NCBI RefSeq assembly: GCF_019891175.1
Contig: NZ_CP072600.1
Span: 6,200,001 to 6,264,000, forward strand
Direction: 5' to 3'
Source of the DNA: Leptothermofonsia sichuanensis E412
GTDB taxonomy: Bacteria; Cyanobacteriota; Cyanobacteriia; Leptolyngbyales; Leptolyngbyaceae
Length of the DNA: 64,000 nt
In this document: in pieces, positions 45,772-55,282 of the stretch
How the letters are laid out: every line of letters begins with the position of its first letter
Position numbering within the stretch: position 1 is the stretch's first letter
The notes under the pieces: generated by a model
The model's input: only the letters and a program-made list of their open reading frames with translations
Databases searched by the model: none
Told to the model about the DNA's origin: nothing
Program-made: the position numbers and the translations under genes

Positions 45772-45799
45772 AGAATAATTTTTTGAATAACTACTTAAT

Positions 45800-46104
45800 C
45801 TGCATTATTCATGACTTTTCTGAAAAATGCATAGATTCTTTACCTGAAAAAGCTTTGAGCGATTGCTCAGGTTCAACAGGGTGTGTTTGAAGGCGGTTCT
45901 CGTTCCCATGTTCTGCGTGGGAATGCATTCTGGAGGGCTTCTGCCTCCCGTATCAGCGGCAGAGCCGCATTAAAGCCTATCCGAAAAGCCCCAATGGACA
46001 ACACTCAAATCCAGACTGAGGAAGTTTTCGGACAGGCGTTTAGAACGGTGTCCAGGCAGAGCCTGGACACCAGGGCTATCCTTCTGATGAATTATTCAGG
46101 TTAA
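45800..46104 (+). repeat. Large hairpin repeat, family E copy 2, carrying an insertion
   Basis: Matches the reverse complement of 19641-19880 from CTGCATTATTCATGAC to GAATTATTCAGGTTAA, but is longer because of a 68-bp insert at 45973-46040. Both copies keep GCTTTGAGCGATTGCTCAGG and GTGTCCAGG...CCTGGACACC. Confidence 0.88.
45973..46040. repeat. 68-bp MITE, family F copy 2, nested in family E repeat
   Basis: Exactly 68 bp flanked by TA (45971-45972 and 46041-46042). Ends AAGCCTATCCGAAAA and, in reverse complement, AACGCCTGTCCGAAAA. Same length and ends as 18965-19032. The homologous repeat at 19.7 kb lacks it, giving a clean empty-site comparison. Confidence 0.9.
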
Positions 46105-46201
46105 TTAACCTGGTAGTAGTTATGCCATGTGCAACCTGGAAGCCAGGATCCCCGGTGTCTCGTGGACTTCAAGTTGCACATCAGATTAATTGTTGTCCTG
46201 G

Positions 46202-47791
46202 TCACATTGGGCGGTAGACGCGATAGTTAATGTCTGGAAAAATATTGTCGATCGCCTCAACCTTCTCCAGCCACCCGGAATCAACCTTACCCTGCTTTAC
46301 CTCGTCATACAGCTTGTGGAAGCGCATCAGGTGCGATTTCGTCCGCCGCACAGCATAGGGCACCATCGTGCCAGTGCACATAATGAATGCCCAGTCAGAG
46401 GATTGTGCCAGGAGTAATTCCCTGGCTGCCTGGTTCATTGCCCGCCACTCCAACTCATCGGCTGGTTCCTGTTTTGCCAGGTCAATCATTCGTTCTGCGG
46501 CTTTATGCAAATGAGGATAGATCCAGGCGTTGGTATTGTTCAGCCAGTACTCATGGAAACCTTTGAATCCCCAACTGGACTGAGATGGCATACACACCTG
46601 CTGGGTGGGATTATCTTGCAGGTAGTCTGCCAGATGGATCATGGAATAGGTGTGCTGGTCGAACCAGGCTTTGCGGAACAGGAAGTCAATGAACCAGGGA
46701 CCCTCATACCACCAGTGTCCGAAGAGTTCTGCATCATAGGGGGAGACGATGATCGGCTTGCGCTGCATAATGCCATACAGATGCTCAACCTGGCGTTCCC
46801 GGTTATAGGAGAAATTGCCAGCGTGCTCTGCGGCTTTCTCCTTTGCCCAGTAAGGATCATAGAGTTGCTTATCTCCCAGCCCTAACCCCCTGCCGGTGAT
46901 CTTGTGGTACTTAATCCCAACGTTTTTCCGCTGTCCATTGGGCATAACGTAGGGTTTAATATATTCATATTCGGCATCCCAGCCCAGATCCCGGTAGAAC
47001 TCCCGATACTCATGGGCTCCCGGATAGCCGACCTCTGACGACCAGACCTGTTGAGAAGACTCGTGATCTCGCCCAAATGCTGCAACCCCGGCGGGGGTAA
47101 ATACTGGCGCATAGGTGCCAAAGCGAGGGCGGGGACGAGCGTATAGAATTCCATGACCGTCAGTGAGAAAGTAACGCAATCCAGCATCTGCCAGCATGCG
47201 CTCCACCCCTTCATAGTAGGCACATTCCGGCAGCCAGATTCCTTTTGCCGGACGCCCAAAGGTCTGCTCGTAATGTTCAACTGCAACTTTGATCTGCGCC
47301 CAGACTGCCTGGGGATACATCTTCATTAATGGCAGGTAGCCGTGGGTGGCTCCACAGGTGATGATCTCCAGATTATTGGACTCGGCAAACAGGTTAAACG
47401 CCTTAACCAGATTGCGATCGTACTTCTCCCAGACGTGGCGAACCTGGTTAAATTCCTTGGCGTAATGCTCTGCCAGATAGCGAAGATGACCATTAAAGGC
47501 ATTCCGCTCAATTTCCATCTCTGCCAGTTCTTCCAGTTTGGCGAGGTGGTTATCGTAGCGCTCTTGCAAGAGGGGATCCAGAAGCATGGACACCAGGGGC
47601 GGCGTCATGCTCATGGTGATTTTGAAGTCAATGCCATCCCGTTTCAGCCCCTCAAATACCTGAAGTAAGGGAATGTAGGTTTCTGTAATTGCCTCGTACA
47701 GCCATTCCTCTTCCAGAACGTAGTCGCTTTCTGGGTGGCGAACAAAGGGCAGGTGAGCATGCAGAACAAGGGCGAGATATCCAATACTCAT
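46202..47791 (-). CDS. Glycoside hydrolase family 57 protein, probable 1,4-alpha-glucan branching enzyme
   Basis: Protein of 529 residues from the ATG at 47791; the frame is open further upstream, but MSIGYLALVLHAHLPFVRHPE is the standard GH57 start. Motifs: HAHLPF, the nucleophile Glu in GIWLPECAYYEGVE (about 190) and the acid Asp in SPYDAELFGHWW (about 350). The length and C-terminal helical part fit GH57 branching enzymes that make alpha-1,6 branches in glycogen. Predicted cytoplasmic. Confidence 0.9.
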   Translation of the reverse strand: MSIGYLALVLHAHLPFVRHPESDYVLEEEWLYEAITETYIPLLQVFEGLKRDGIDFKITMSMTPPLVSMLLDPLLQERYDNHLAKLEELAEMEIERNAFNGHLRYLAEHYAKEFNQVRHVWEKYDRNLVKAFNLFAESNNLEIITCGATHGYLPLMKMYPQAVWAQIKVAVEHYEQTFGRPAKGIWLPECAYYEGVERMLADAGLRYFLTDGHGILYARPRPRFGTYAPVFTPAGVAAFGRDHESSQQVWSSEVGYPGAHEYREFYRDLGWDAEYEYIKPYVMPNGQRKNVGIKYHKITGRGLGLGDKQLYDPYWAKEKAAEHAGNFSYNRERQVEHLYGIMQRKPIIVSPYDAELFGHWWYEGPWFIDFLFRKAWFDQHTYSMIHLADYLQDNPTQQVCMPSQSSWGFKGFHEYWLNNTNAWIYPHLHKAAERMIDLAKQEPADELEWRAMNQAARELLLAQSSDWAFIMCTGTMVPYAVRRTKSHLMRFHKLYDEVKQGKVDSGWLEKVEAIDNIFPDINYRVYRPM

Positions 47792-48233
47792 AGGGACTCT
47801 GGGATGGGAATAGACGTTATCACAAGACGGGTTGCAAACGATTGTAAAGCGAAATGGCAACGAAGGACGTGTCCGACAGCTACACATTCCTGCTTGCCGG
47901 ATTGGGACAGGTTGGAAGCCCGACTGGCAAAAGGGAAAGGGAGCGATCGCGGCCTGAACCAACTGAATGCTTCATCCAGCCATCCAGGGAGGGCTGAAGA
48001 GACGAATCAGGATTCCGGTGAAACAACGTTTCAATTGTCAACGAATGCAACAGGCGATCGCTATTTTCCCAATTGGAGGCAATAATCAACATCGGAGATT
48101 TTCTGTCGATGTCTTTTCTGTCGATACTCAGTGAAAACGGTTGGTCAGGATCAGGGGTTCGCCGGTGGAAAATACCTTCAGCCCCAACCCTTTACCCCTC
48201 AACTCTCAGCCCTCAACTCTTCCTCAACTCATC
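47792..48233. other. Intergenic region between GH57 and the SLH protein gene
   Basis: 442 bp between divergent genes; should hold both promoters. Includes CT-rich heptamer-like text just before 48234 (CAACTCTCAGCCCTCAACTC). No gene supported. Confidence 0.4.
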
Positions 48234-50369
48234 ATGGTGCAATCAACTTCGACCATCCTCTACGTTAATCCCACCTCTGGTAATGATGGTGGCAGCGGAA
48301 CCCAGGCCGCTCCATTTAAGACCATCACCCGTGCCCTGCAACAAGCCCGGGCAGGGACAACGATTCAACTCTCTCTGGGAACTTACAGTGCGGCGACAGG
48401 GGAGAAATTTCCGCTGGTGGTTCCCAGCGGCGTAACTGTTTTGGGCAATGAAGCCAGCAAGGGCAGCGGCATTCTGGTGACGGGCAGTGGTAGCTTTCTC
48501 AGTCCCACCTTTGCCAGTCAAAATGTCACGTTCCGGATGGAGAATAATTCCCAACTGCGGGGCGTTACGGTCACCAACCCAGAGATTCGGGGGACAGCGG
48601 TATGGGTAGAATCGACCAATCCGGTGATCGCCAGCAATACGTTTATTAACAACAAACGGGAAGGGGTCTTTGCCACGGGTACTGCCAGTCCTGCTGTTCT
48701 GGACAATGTGGCAATTCAGAACGCTTCGACCGGGTTTACCATCGTGCGAAATGCGAAGGGCGAGTGGCGGCGAAATGTTTGCCAGAAAACCGGGTTCGGA
48801 TTTGCGATCAGTGATCACGCAGCTCCTTTGCTGGCTGACAATCGGATTGTTGAGAACCGCTCTGGAATTGTTCTGAATCGAGACTGTAAACCTGTTTTAC
48901 GGGCAAATCTGATTGAGAAAAATACTGAAGTTGGGCTGGTGGTTGCTGAGCGGGCTTTTCCTGACCTGGGTAAGAGCCAGGATCCTGCTGGCAACATTCT
49001 GCGAGATAATGCCCAATTCGACTTGCAAAACGCTACCGCGGCCACCTTACTGTCGGTGGGGAATCAGATTAATCCCCTGCGGGTGCAGGGTGCTGTGGAT
49101 CTGGTTGCCAATGAAGTGCCGCCGCCCATTCCTACGCCCGTTCCCACGCCCACGCCCACGCCTGTTCCCACCCCTACCCCCACCCCCAGCCCCACCCCCC
49201 CAGCCGGGTTTATTGATACTCAGGGGCACTGGGCAGCCGGCTTTATTCAGGGGCTGGTCAGCCGGGGATTCATCCGTGGATTTGAAGACGGTACCTTTCG
49301 ACCGGAAGATCCCCTCACCCGGGCCCAGTATGCGGCCATCCTCGCCCAGACGTTTGATTTACCTGCCAGGCAGCCTGTGGCTAATTTTTCCGATGTTGCC
49401 AGTAACTTTTGGGCTGCCGGGGCAATTCAGAAGGCAACCCAGATGGGCTTTCTGGCTGGATTTCCAGATGGCACCTTCCGCCCCAACCAGAATCTGACAA
49501 AAGTACAGGCAATCGTGGCGCTGGTCAACGGTTTAGGCTTAGGGGGAGGGGGGCTGGATGCGCTGATTTACTATAGCGATCGCGCCCAGATTCCCAGCTA
49601 TGCCACTGAAAGTGTTGCAACTGCAACCCAGCGCCGCCTGGTAGTCAATCATCCGAATGTGCGCCAGTTGGAGCCAATGCGGGATATCAAACGGGGGGAG
49701 GTTGTTGCGTTGATTTACCAGGCACTCGTCCTGCAAAACCGGGCACCTGCCATTGTTTCCCCCTATATCGTCTCTGTAGACACACCGTCACCTGCCTTCA
49801 CAGACATTCAGGGACACTGGGCCGCTAACTTCATTCTGGGGCTTGCCAGCCAGAATTTGATTCGAGGGTTTGAGGATGGCACCTTTCGTCCAGATGCCAG
49901 CATCAACCGGGCCCAGTATGCGGCTATTATTGCCAAAGCCTTCGAGCCACCAGCAAAACGAGAAGCCATCACCTTTTCAGACGTTCCAGCCAACTTCTGG
50001 GCAAAGGCTGCGATCAACCAGGCCTATCGGGGAGGCTTTATTTCCGGCTTCCCAGATGGGACCTTCCAACCCAATCAAAATGTCTTGCGTCTTCATGTAG
50101 TCCTTTCTCTGGTCAGTGGACTTGCCCTGCCTGCTGCCGATCTTTCTGTACTGAATGTCTTTACGGATCGGGATAGTATCCCTCAAAATGCCCGAAATTC
50201 AGTTGCAACAGCCATCCAGCAGCGGTTGGTGGTCAGTTACCCCGATGTTCGGCAAATGAACCCCTTACGAGATGCTTCCAGAGCAGAAGTGTCCGCCATG
50301 ATTTATCAGGCGTTAGTTCGGGCAGGCAAAGCACCCGCCATCAACTCGCCCTACATTGTTGTAGTCTAA
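48234..50369 (+). CDS. DUF1565 right-handed beta-helix protein with SLH domains
   Basis: 711 residues from ATG 48234; the frame opens earlier, in repeat-like DNA. Residues 1-290 are a DUF1565/pectate-lyase-like parallel beta-helix (YVNPTSGNDGGSGTQAAPFKTI). A Pro-Thr-Val linker (about 295-330) follows, and then four or more S-layer-homology modules in two near-duplicated blocks, each with QGHWAA-F-GL and RGFEDGTFRPD (about 331-515 and 525-711). SLH modules anchor proteins to the cell wall. Unusually I see no signal peptide at either start, so the export route is unclear. Confidence 0.85.
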   Translation: MVQSTSTILYVNPTSGNDGGSGTQAAPFKTITRALQQARAGTTIQLSLGTYSAATGEKFPLVVPSGVTVLGNEASKGSGILVTGSGSFLSPTFASQNVTFRMENNSQLRGVTVTNPEIRGTAVWVESTNPVIASNTFINNKREGVFATGTASPAVLDNVAIQNASTGFTIVRNAKGEWRRNVCQKTGFGFAISDHAAPLLADNRIVENRSGIVLNRDCKPVLRANLIEKNTEVGLVVAERAFPDLGKSQDPAGNILRDNAQFDLQNATAATLLSVGNQINPLRVQGAVDLVANEVPPPIPTPVPTPTPTPVPTPTPTPSPTPPAGFIDTQGHWAAGFIQGLVSRGFIRGFEDGTFRPEDPLTRAQYAAILAQTFDLPARQPVANFSDVASNFWAAGAIQKATQMGFLAGFPDGTFRPNQNLTKVQAIVALVNGLGLGGGGLDALIYYSDRAQIPSYATESVATATQRRLVVNHPNVRQLEPMRDIKRGEVVALIYQALVLQNRAPAIVSPYIVSVDTPSPAFTDIQGHWAANFILGLASQNLIRGFEDGTFRPDASINRAQYAAIIAKAFEPPAKREAITFSDVPANFWAKAAINQAYRGGFISGFPDGTFQPNQNVLRLHVVLSLVSGLALPAADLSVLNVFTDRDSIPQNARNSVATAIQQRLVVSYPDVRQMNPLRDASRAEVSAMIYQALVRAGKAPAINSPYIVVV

Positions 50370-51167
50370 GCCATCATCTAAAGGGAGCGCAGTCTAGAAA
50401 GCGGCTCAGTATTCCACGCTCCAATCCTCTATCGCCGTACTTTATTCTCTATTCCTGTCTATGTAAGATGCGCTGACCCCACCAGAAATGAGTAATCCTG
50501 TTTATAAAAGCAGTGTAAACTCGACATAACATTTCACAAAGTTTTAGGAAATCTAAGTTCTTTCCACAAGCTTCTGAGGATGTGTGAGCAATACTGTCAA
50601 TTAAGAGCGCTTGAGCGGTTAATCATTATCTGAATAGTGATTGCCAATCAGAAGCGTGATAGACCTTTATTTTGCTCTCAGGGATTTACTACCATGTTCA
50701 GGCTAGACATTTTTAGTCCACTCCCCCTGACATGCGTTCAGCCGTCTCAGATGGAGGATCCTGGACCGATTGGAACTCAACCCGTCTGCCAACGTATTCT
50801 CGCTTCAAATAGTCTTGACGGAAACAGTCCGCCCTGAACAAAACTCAAAAGTCTACAGATTCTGAGCCAGGTCAGACCTGTCATTCAGGAGCCTTGGGTA
50901 TTTTCAAAACCCAGGCTTTCAACCTGGATGCGGTTTAATGAGATTGGAGCAGATCCCACGGTTCTCTGAATAGAAGCTCTGATGCCAGCTCTCAAAGGCA
51001 ACCTGGCTAAGGAATGAGGATTTCATCACCTGAAACTTTACCACAGAGGCACAGAGAACACAGAGCAATTCCCCAGTGTCCTTTGTCTCTCTGTGTGCCT
51101 TCGTGGTGAGTTTTAATCGAATTATTTGATGCTGCTTACTCTGTCAGATGAAAGGAGTGGAACTGCT
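50370..51167. other. Intergenic region, about 800 bp
   Basis: No supported gene. Contains a family A palindrome (51040-51107), AT-rich promoter-like sequence (50500-50560) and the ribosome site AAAGGAG (51151-51157) of the acyltransferase gene. Confidence 0.45.
51040..51107. repeat. Long palindromic repeat, family A copy 6
   Basis: ACCACAGAGGCACAGAGAAC at the left and TCTCTGTGTGCCTTCGTGGT at the right. The flank GGAATGAGGATTT resembles that of the copy at 6709-6766. Confidence 0.78.
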
Positions 51168-52628
51168 TTGCTGTTTAACTCTTACGAGTTTATTTTTGGT
51201 TTCTTACCGCTCACGGTGATCATTTTCTTCGGATTGGTAAGGTTTCGGTTGCTTAAACTTGCAACTTACTGGTTGACGATCAGTTCACTCATTTTTTATG
51301 GGTACTGGAATCCTGCCTATGTGCCATTGCTAATCACCTCAATCATCGGAAATTTTTTCTTTGGTAGTTATCTATCTACGGCAAAACCTGGAACCAGAAG
51401 CTCTCAAGTGATGCTATGGCTTGGGATTACTTTCAATCTGGCTATTCTGGGCTATTACAAATATGCTGGATTTTTGATTGATTCTTTCAATCATGTATTT
51501 CAGACAACGTTTCCAATCCCTGAAATTATTTTGCCTTTAGGCATCTCTTTTTACAGTTTCACCCAGATTGCCTATTTAGTTGATGCTTATCACAGTTCCT
51601 CCAGAAACAATTATGATCTCCTAACTTATACACTATTTGTTGTGTTTTTTCCGCAGCTAATTGCAGGTCCCATCTTGCGTCATGATGAGCTGATTCCAGA
51701 ATTTAAAAAGCTGAAAAATTTTATCTTTTCTAACCGCAATATTGCCTATGGGTTGACTCTGTTTATTCTGGGTCTGGCTAAGAAAGTTTTGCTGGCGGAT
51801 CCTCTTTCTCCCTGGGTCGCAGAGGTGTTTACCCATGCAAATGAGGTCACTTTAGTAGAAGCCTGGTTCGGTGCGATCGCCTATACGCTCCAGCTCTACT
51901 TTGATTTTTCAGGTTATTCTGACATGGCGATTGGACTGGGCCTCATCTTTAATATCCACCTGCCCATCAACTTTAACTCCCCCTACAAAGCCACATCGAT
52001 TATTGATTTTTGGCACCGCTGGCACATTACGTTATCCAATTTCCTGCGAGATTACTTGTATATCCCTCTGGGGGGAAATCGTAAGGGTTCCTTACGTCGA
52101 TATCTAAATTTAATGATTACTATGCTGCTGGGTGGTTTGTGGCATGGTGCTGGTTGGACCTATATTCTCTGGGGTAGTTTGCATGGGTGTTTTTTAGCCA
52201 TCAATCATGGTTGGAGAAAACTTGGCTGCCAAATGCCAAATGCCATCGCCTGGTTGATGACTTTTATGGCCGTAGTGTTTAGCTGGGTCTTTTTCCGATC
52301 CTCCAATTGGGTTGACGCCGTAGCCATTTCTAAAGCCATGCTGGGGTTAAGTAGTATTACTTTACCTGCGGGCATGAAAGCGATTGTTCCCTGGCTGAGT
52401 CAATGGAGGGTGGAGTTTGCAGAATTGTCTCACCTGCCATCCAATTATCAGCAAGCCTTCGCTCAACTGGCAGTCCTTCTAGGGGGGGTGATGGTGTTAC
52501 CCAATACCCAGCAGATCATGCAACGCTTTCAACCATCCTGGCAGTGGGCGATCGCCCTCAGTAGTGTGACTGTTCTGTGTCTCATTTCGCTAAACCGGGT
52601 TTCGGAATTCTTATACTTTCAGTTCTAG
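51168..52628 (+). CDS. MBOAT family O-acyltransferase (AlgI-like)
   Basis: Integral membrane acyltransferase. Start chosen as TTG 51168: it gives (M)LFNSYEFIFGFLPL, the usual MBOAT beginning, ten bases after AAAGGAG; an upstream start would add 14 unusual residues. Seen: LPLGISFYSFTQIAYLVD, DFWHRWHITLSNFLRDYLYIPLGGN, and the catalytic His in LLGGLWHGAGWTYILWG. AlgI-type proteins pass acyl (often acetyl) groups across the membrane to extracellular polysaccharide. The next gene, 8 bp away, encodes an SGNH-like partner. Confidence 0.9.
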   Translation: MLFNSYEFIFGFLPLTVIIFFGLVRFRLLKLATYWLTISSLIFYGYWNPAYVPLLITSIIGNFFFGSYLSTAKPGTRSSQVMLWLGITFNLAILGYYKYAGFLIDSFNHVFQTTFPIPEIILPLGISFYSFTQIAYLVDAYHSSSRNNYDLLTYTLFVVFFPQLIAGPILRHDELIPEFKKLKNFIFSNRNIAYGLTLFILGLAKKVLLADPLSPWVAEVFTHANEVTLVEAWFGAIAYTLQLYFDFSGYSDMAIGLGLIFNIHLPINFNSPYKATSIIDFWHRWHITLSNFLRDYLYIPLGGNRKGSLRRYLNLMITMLLGGLWHGAGWTYILWGSLHGCFLAINHGWRKLGCQMPNAIAWLMTFMAVVFSWVFFRSSNWVDAVAISKAMLGLSSITLPAGMKAIVPWLSQWRVEFAELSHLPSNYQQAFAQLAVLLGGVMVLPNTQQIMQRFQPSWQWAIALSSVTVLCLISLNRVSEFLYFQF

Positions 52629-52635
52629 AAACTGT

Positions 52636-53763
52636 ATGAAAAAATACAAACGCTACAATTTTTTATTTCTGACCATTACCTTGCTGGGGGTATCAGGATT
52701 TGGCTTTGTGAATGCAGCGATTGATCCCTATGGCATTATCAATGCTCCCAAGATCCAGGGATTGAACGACCTGAAGCCCAGGCAATTTGCCAACATCAGG
52801 CTATTCAAAGCCATTGATGTCATTGAGCAGCGCCCAAAAACAATCTTGCTGGGTTCATCTAGAAGTGATTGGGGGCTTGATCCAAACCATCCGGCTTTTG
52901 GGGCCAAACCTGTCTATAATCTGGGACTGGTGGGTCCCAATATGTATGAAGTCAGACGTTATTTTGAACATGCCTTAGCCAATCAACCTGACCTGAAACA
53001 GGTGGTGCTGGGGCTTGATTTCTTTATGTTTAATCAATACAAAGCCAACTCTGTTGATTTTGATGAAAAAAGGTTAGGACAACGGTTTATTCGCCTCGAA
53101 GATCTGCTGAAGACCACACTTTCAGCCGATGCTCTCAATGCAAGTATAGAAACAATCGAAGCAAGTTTTCAGTCCGATGCCTCTTACCTCTATACCTCCA
53201 GTGGAAGACGTTTTGTCCACGGGGGTAAACTCAAGGATTCCATGCGGACCCGATTTGAAACCAGTATTGCTGAATATCTAAACACTGAAGGGTACTATAA
53301 GCGGTTTAAGCTTTCTCAAGCATTCTTGGCGGATCTACGGACCCTGGTGGAGGTGTGCAAAGCCAGAAATATTGACTTAAAGGTGTTTATATCCCCATCT
53401 CACGCGATGCAATGGGAAGCGTTGCGCAAGGCTGGCCTCTGGTCCGAGTTTGAAGCATGGAAACGAGAAGTTGTGAAAATCACCCCTGTATGGGATTTCT
53501 CTGGTTATAACAGCGTGACAACAGAACCAGTCAGCGAACGTATGACCAATTTCTGGGACAGTTCGCACTACCGAAAAGAAGTTGGAGATTTAGTGCTGAA
53601 TCGACTTTTTGCCCATGCCCTTGAACAGGTACCGAATGATTTTGGCGTTTTACTGACTACAGAGACGGTTGAATCCGGGCTGGCTCAGACCGTGACTGGT
53701 CGAGCAGCATGGGTGGCTGAACATTCTGAAGAAATTGCCTGCAAGATGGTTAGTAAAAGGTAA
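52636..53763 (+). CDS. SGNH/AlgX-like periplasmic partner of the MBOAT protein
   Basis: Protein of 375 residues with an N-terminal signal-anchor (about 8-28, FLFLTITLLGVSGFGFVNA). ILLGSSRSDWGLDP (about 72-85) carries the Ser of the SGNH-type first block. LKVFISPSHAMQWEAL and FWDSSHYRKEVGDLVL (a DxxH-like last block) complete the pattern. In alginate and similar systems such proteins place the acetyl group on the polymer. It is co-transcribed with the MBOAT gene; the polymer is not known. Family placement by pattern, not by name. Confidence 0.78.
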   Translation: MKKYKRYNFLFLTITLLGVSGFGFVNAAIDPYGIINAPKIQGLNDLKPRQFANIRLFKAIDVIEQRPKTILLGSSRSDWGLDPNHPAFGAKPVYNLGLVGPNMYEVRRYFEHALANQPDLKQVVLGLDFFMFNQYKANSVDFDEKRLGQRFIRLEDLLKTTLSADALNASIETIEASFQSDASYLYTSSGRRFVHGGKLKDSMRTRFETSIAEYLNTEGYYKRFKLSQAFLADLRTLVEVCKARNIDLKVFISPSHAMQWEALRKAGLWSEFEAWKREVVKITPVWDFSGYNSVTTEPVSERMTNFWDSSHYRKEVGDLVLNRLFAHALEQVPNDFGVLLTTETVESGLAQTVTGRAAWVAEHSEEIACKMVSKR

Positions 53764-53845
53764 GCAGTTTTTGAACAATTCCTGGCAGAGTTCCAGCCAA
53801 AGGTGATTACAACCGTGGTAGAGTATGAGGTTTCTTGCATTCCCA

Positions 53846-53944
53846 GAACATCGGTTCAGAATTCCCAGAAATCGAATTTCTGGTGAGAAATTCAACGAAA
53901 CCCGGGTTTCCGGTAGAAGAAATCCGATTTCTGGACTGGTGTTC
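53846..53944 (+). repeat. MITE-like element, family B copy 3 (99 bp)
   Basis: Begins GAACATCGGTTCAGAATTCC and ends (reverse complement) GAACACCAGTCCAG. The right flank is TA in CTAG (53945-53946), which is also the UAG stop of pdxH on the minus strand. The left flank is CA. Confidence 0.85.
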
Positions 53945-54585
53945 TAGGGCGCAAGGCGTTCAATCACCCACCGGGTGCCTTCCAATCGATAGCAGAGGCG
54001 ATCATGGAGGCGGTTGGGGCGTCCCTGCCAGAACTCGATCAGGTGAGGAACTACCCGATACCCACCCCAATGAGGTGGGCGAGGAACTTCCTGATTTTGA
54101 TATTTTTGCTTGAAGGCTTGAAAGCGTTGCTCCAGTACCAGGCGACCGGGGATGACCTGGCTCTGGTTAGAAGCCCAGGCACCTAACTGGCTCTCCAACG
54201 GACGACTATGGAAATAAGCGTCGGTTTCCCGATCCGACACTCTTTCCACAGTGCCTTCAATGCGCACCTGACGTTCCAGAACGTTCCACAGAAAAACCAG
54301 GGCGGCTCTGGGGTTGTCAGCCAGTTCCCGGCCCTTGCGGCTCTCATAGTTGGTGTAGAATACAAACCCGCGCGGATCAACTCCTTTGAGCAGCACGATG
54401 CGGGCAGAAGGAATGCCCTCCCGGCTGGCAGTTGCCAGCGTCATGGCATTAGGTTCGGGTAACTGGGCACTTACCGCCTGTTCAAACCAGATTTGAAATT
54501 GCCGAATGGGGTCAGGATCGACTTCTGACTCGTTGAGTTGTTGACGGGTGTAGTTAAGACGCAGATCGGAGATCGCAATACTCAT
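53944..54585 (-). CDS. pdxH: Pyridoxamine 5'-phosphate oxidase
   Basis: FMN enzyme that forms pyridoxal 5'-phosphate. 213 residues from the ATG at 54585 ([20 protein letters not shown]), the normal start; an upstream frame extension is not used. Seen: [43 protein letters not shown], and the end [13 protein letters not shown]. Ends at the border of a repeat element that supplies the CTAG. Confidence 0.94.
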   Translation of the reverse strand: MSIAISDLRLNYTRQQLNESEVDPDPIRQFQIWFEQAVSAQLPEPNAMTLATASREGIPSARIVLLKGVDPRGFVFYTNYESRKGRELADNPRAALVFLWNVLERQVRIEGTVERVSDRETDAYFHSRPLESQLGAWASNQSQVIPGRLVLEQRFQAFKQKYQNQEVPRPPHWGGYRVVPHLIEFWQGRPNRLHDRLCYRLEGTRWVIERLAP

Positions 54586-54615
54586 AGACGAATGGCGCTG
54601 ACATAAGGGGTCAAC

Positions 54616-54690
54616 AATCTCCAACTTCTTTGGAAAATTGGAGATTTGAGCAAGCGTATTTGGCTTAATTCAGTGACATTCTACCCATAG
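54616..54690. repeat. Intergenic hairpin repeat, family G copy 2
   Basis: AATCTCCAACTTC and AATTGGAGATT form a hairpin followed by GGCTTAATTCAGTGACATT, as at 6471-6553. Confidence 0.65.
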
Positions 54691-54812
54691 ACAACGATAG
54701 ACTGAATCCGGAAGTACAGATTGCCATCACCATGTGCAGTCCCTGGGGGTAACATCTCAAGCCAATATAGCGCTCCTTAATCACGCTTGAAGCAGATAAA
54801 TTCTGGAAAATA

Positions 54813-54926
54813 CCTCGTTTCCACGGCTCTGCCTGGAAATGGCAAATCCGAGGCGCTGCCTTCTTGCAGGTTTATTTGAGGCAGAGCCTCTGAACCTCCA
54901 TTCCAGGCTGGAAGCCTGGAACGAGG
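54813..54926. repeat. Compound hairpin repeat (related to family E arms)
   Basis: Outer arms CCTCGTTTCC and GGAACGAGG. Inner arms include CAGAGCC and CCAGGCTGG. It resembles the GGGAATG/GGCAGAGCC modules of the 240-bp repeat. Lies in the 700-bp pdxH-methyltransferase gap. Confidence 0.6.
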
Positions 54927-55003
54927 GTTGGTTATAAATTTTTCCAGCAGGAGTGACAGAAGAGGGATATGCAGTCTTACATCATTCGTGTAAGTGAGAG
55001 GCT

Positions 55004-55038
55004 TTGAGCAAAGATTTCGTCTGGAAATCCTTGCTCAA
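55004..55038. repeat. 15-bp near-perfect hairpin
   Basis: TTGAGCAAAGATTTC, loop GTCTG, GAAATCCTTGCTCAA: 14 of 15 pairs. There is no T-run. Single copy in this window. A GTTCCCT heptamer array follows at 55226-55252. I see no gene in 54586-55282; a 42-codon frame at about 55053 is not supported. Confidence 0.6.
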
Positions 55039-55282
55039 TCCAGATAGGATCGCCATGTCTCAAACCCATAGCTCAAACAAATATGCATCGTTCAGGCTGG
55101 GCTGGGCAATAATTGGCCAGTCCCCTGGGCTTCAGGAGTGCATCCCACAGACGACGTTGTATAGCCATAGCCATGAGGGTTAGGACCAATTAGCAATCGC
55201 AAACTCTGGTTATCCGGTCTTTTTCACCCTGTTCCCTGTTCCCTGTCCCTGCTATATCAATCTGTTCCTGTCCCAGTCTCCT

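Noticed and set aside
47792-47962. N-terminal extension of the GH57 protein
   Set aside because: The GH57 fold begins at MSIGYLALVLHAH; upstream codons lie in the divergent promoter region.
55053-55181. 42-codon frame upstream of the methyltransferase
   Set aside because: Weak ribosome site and no protein-like pattern or recognised family.
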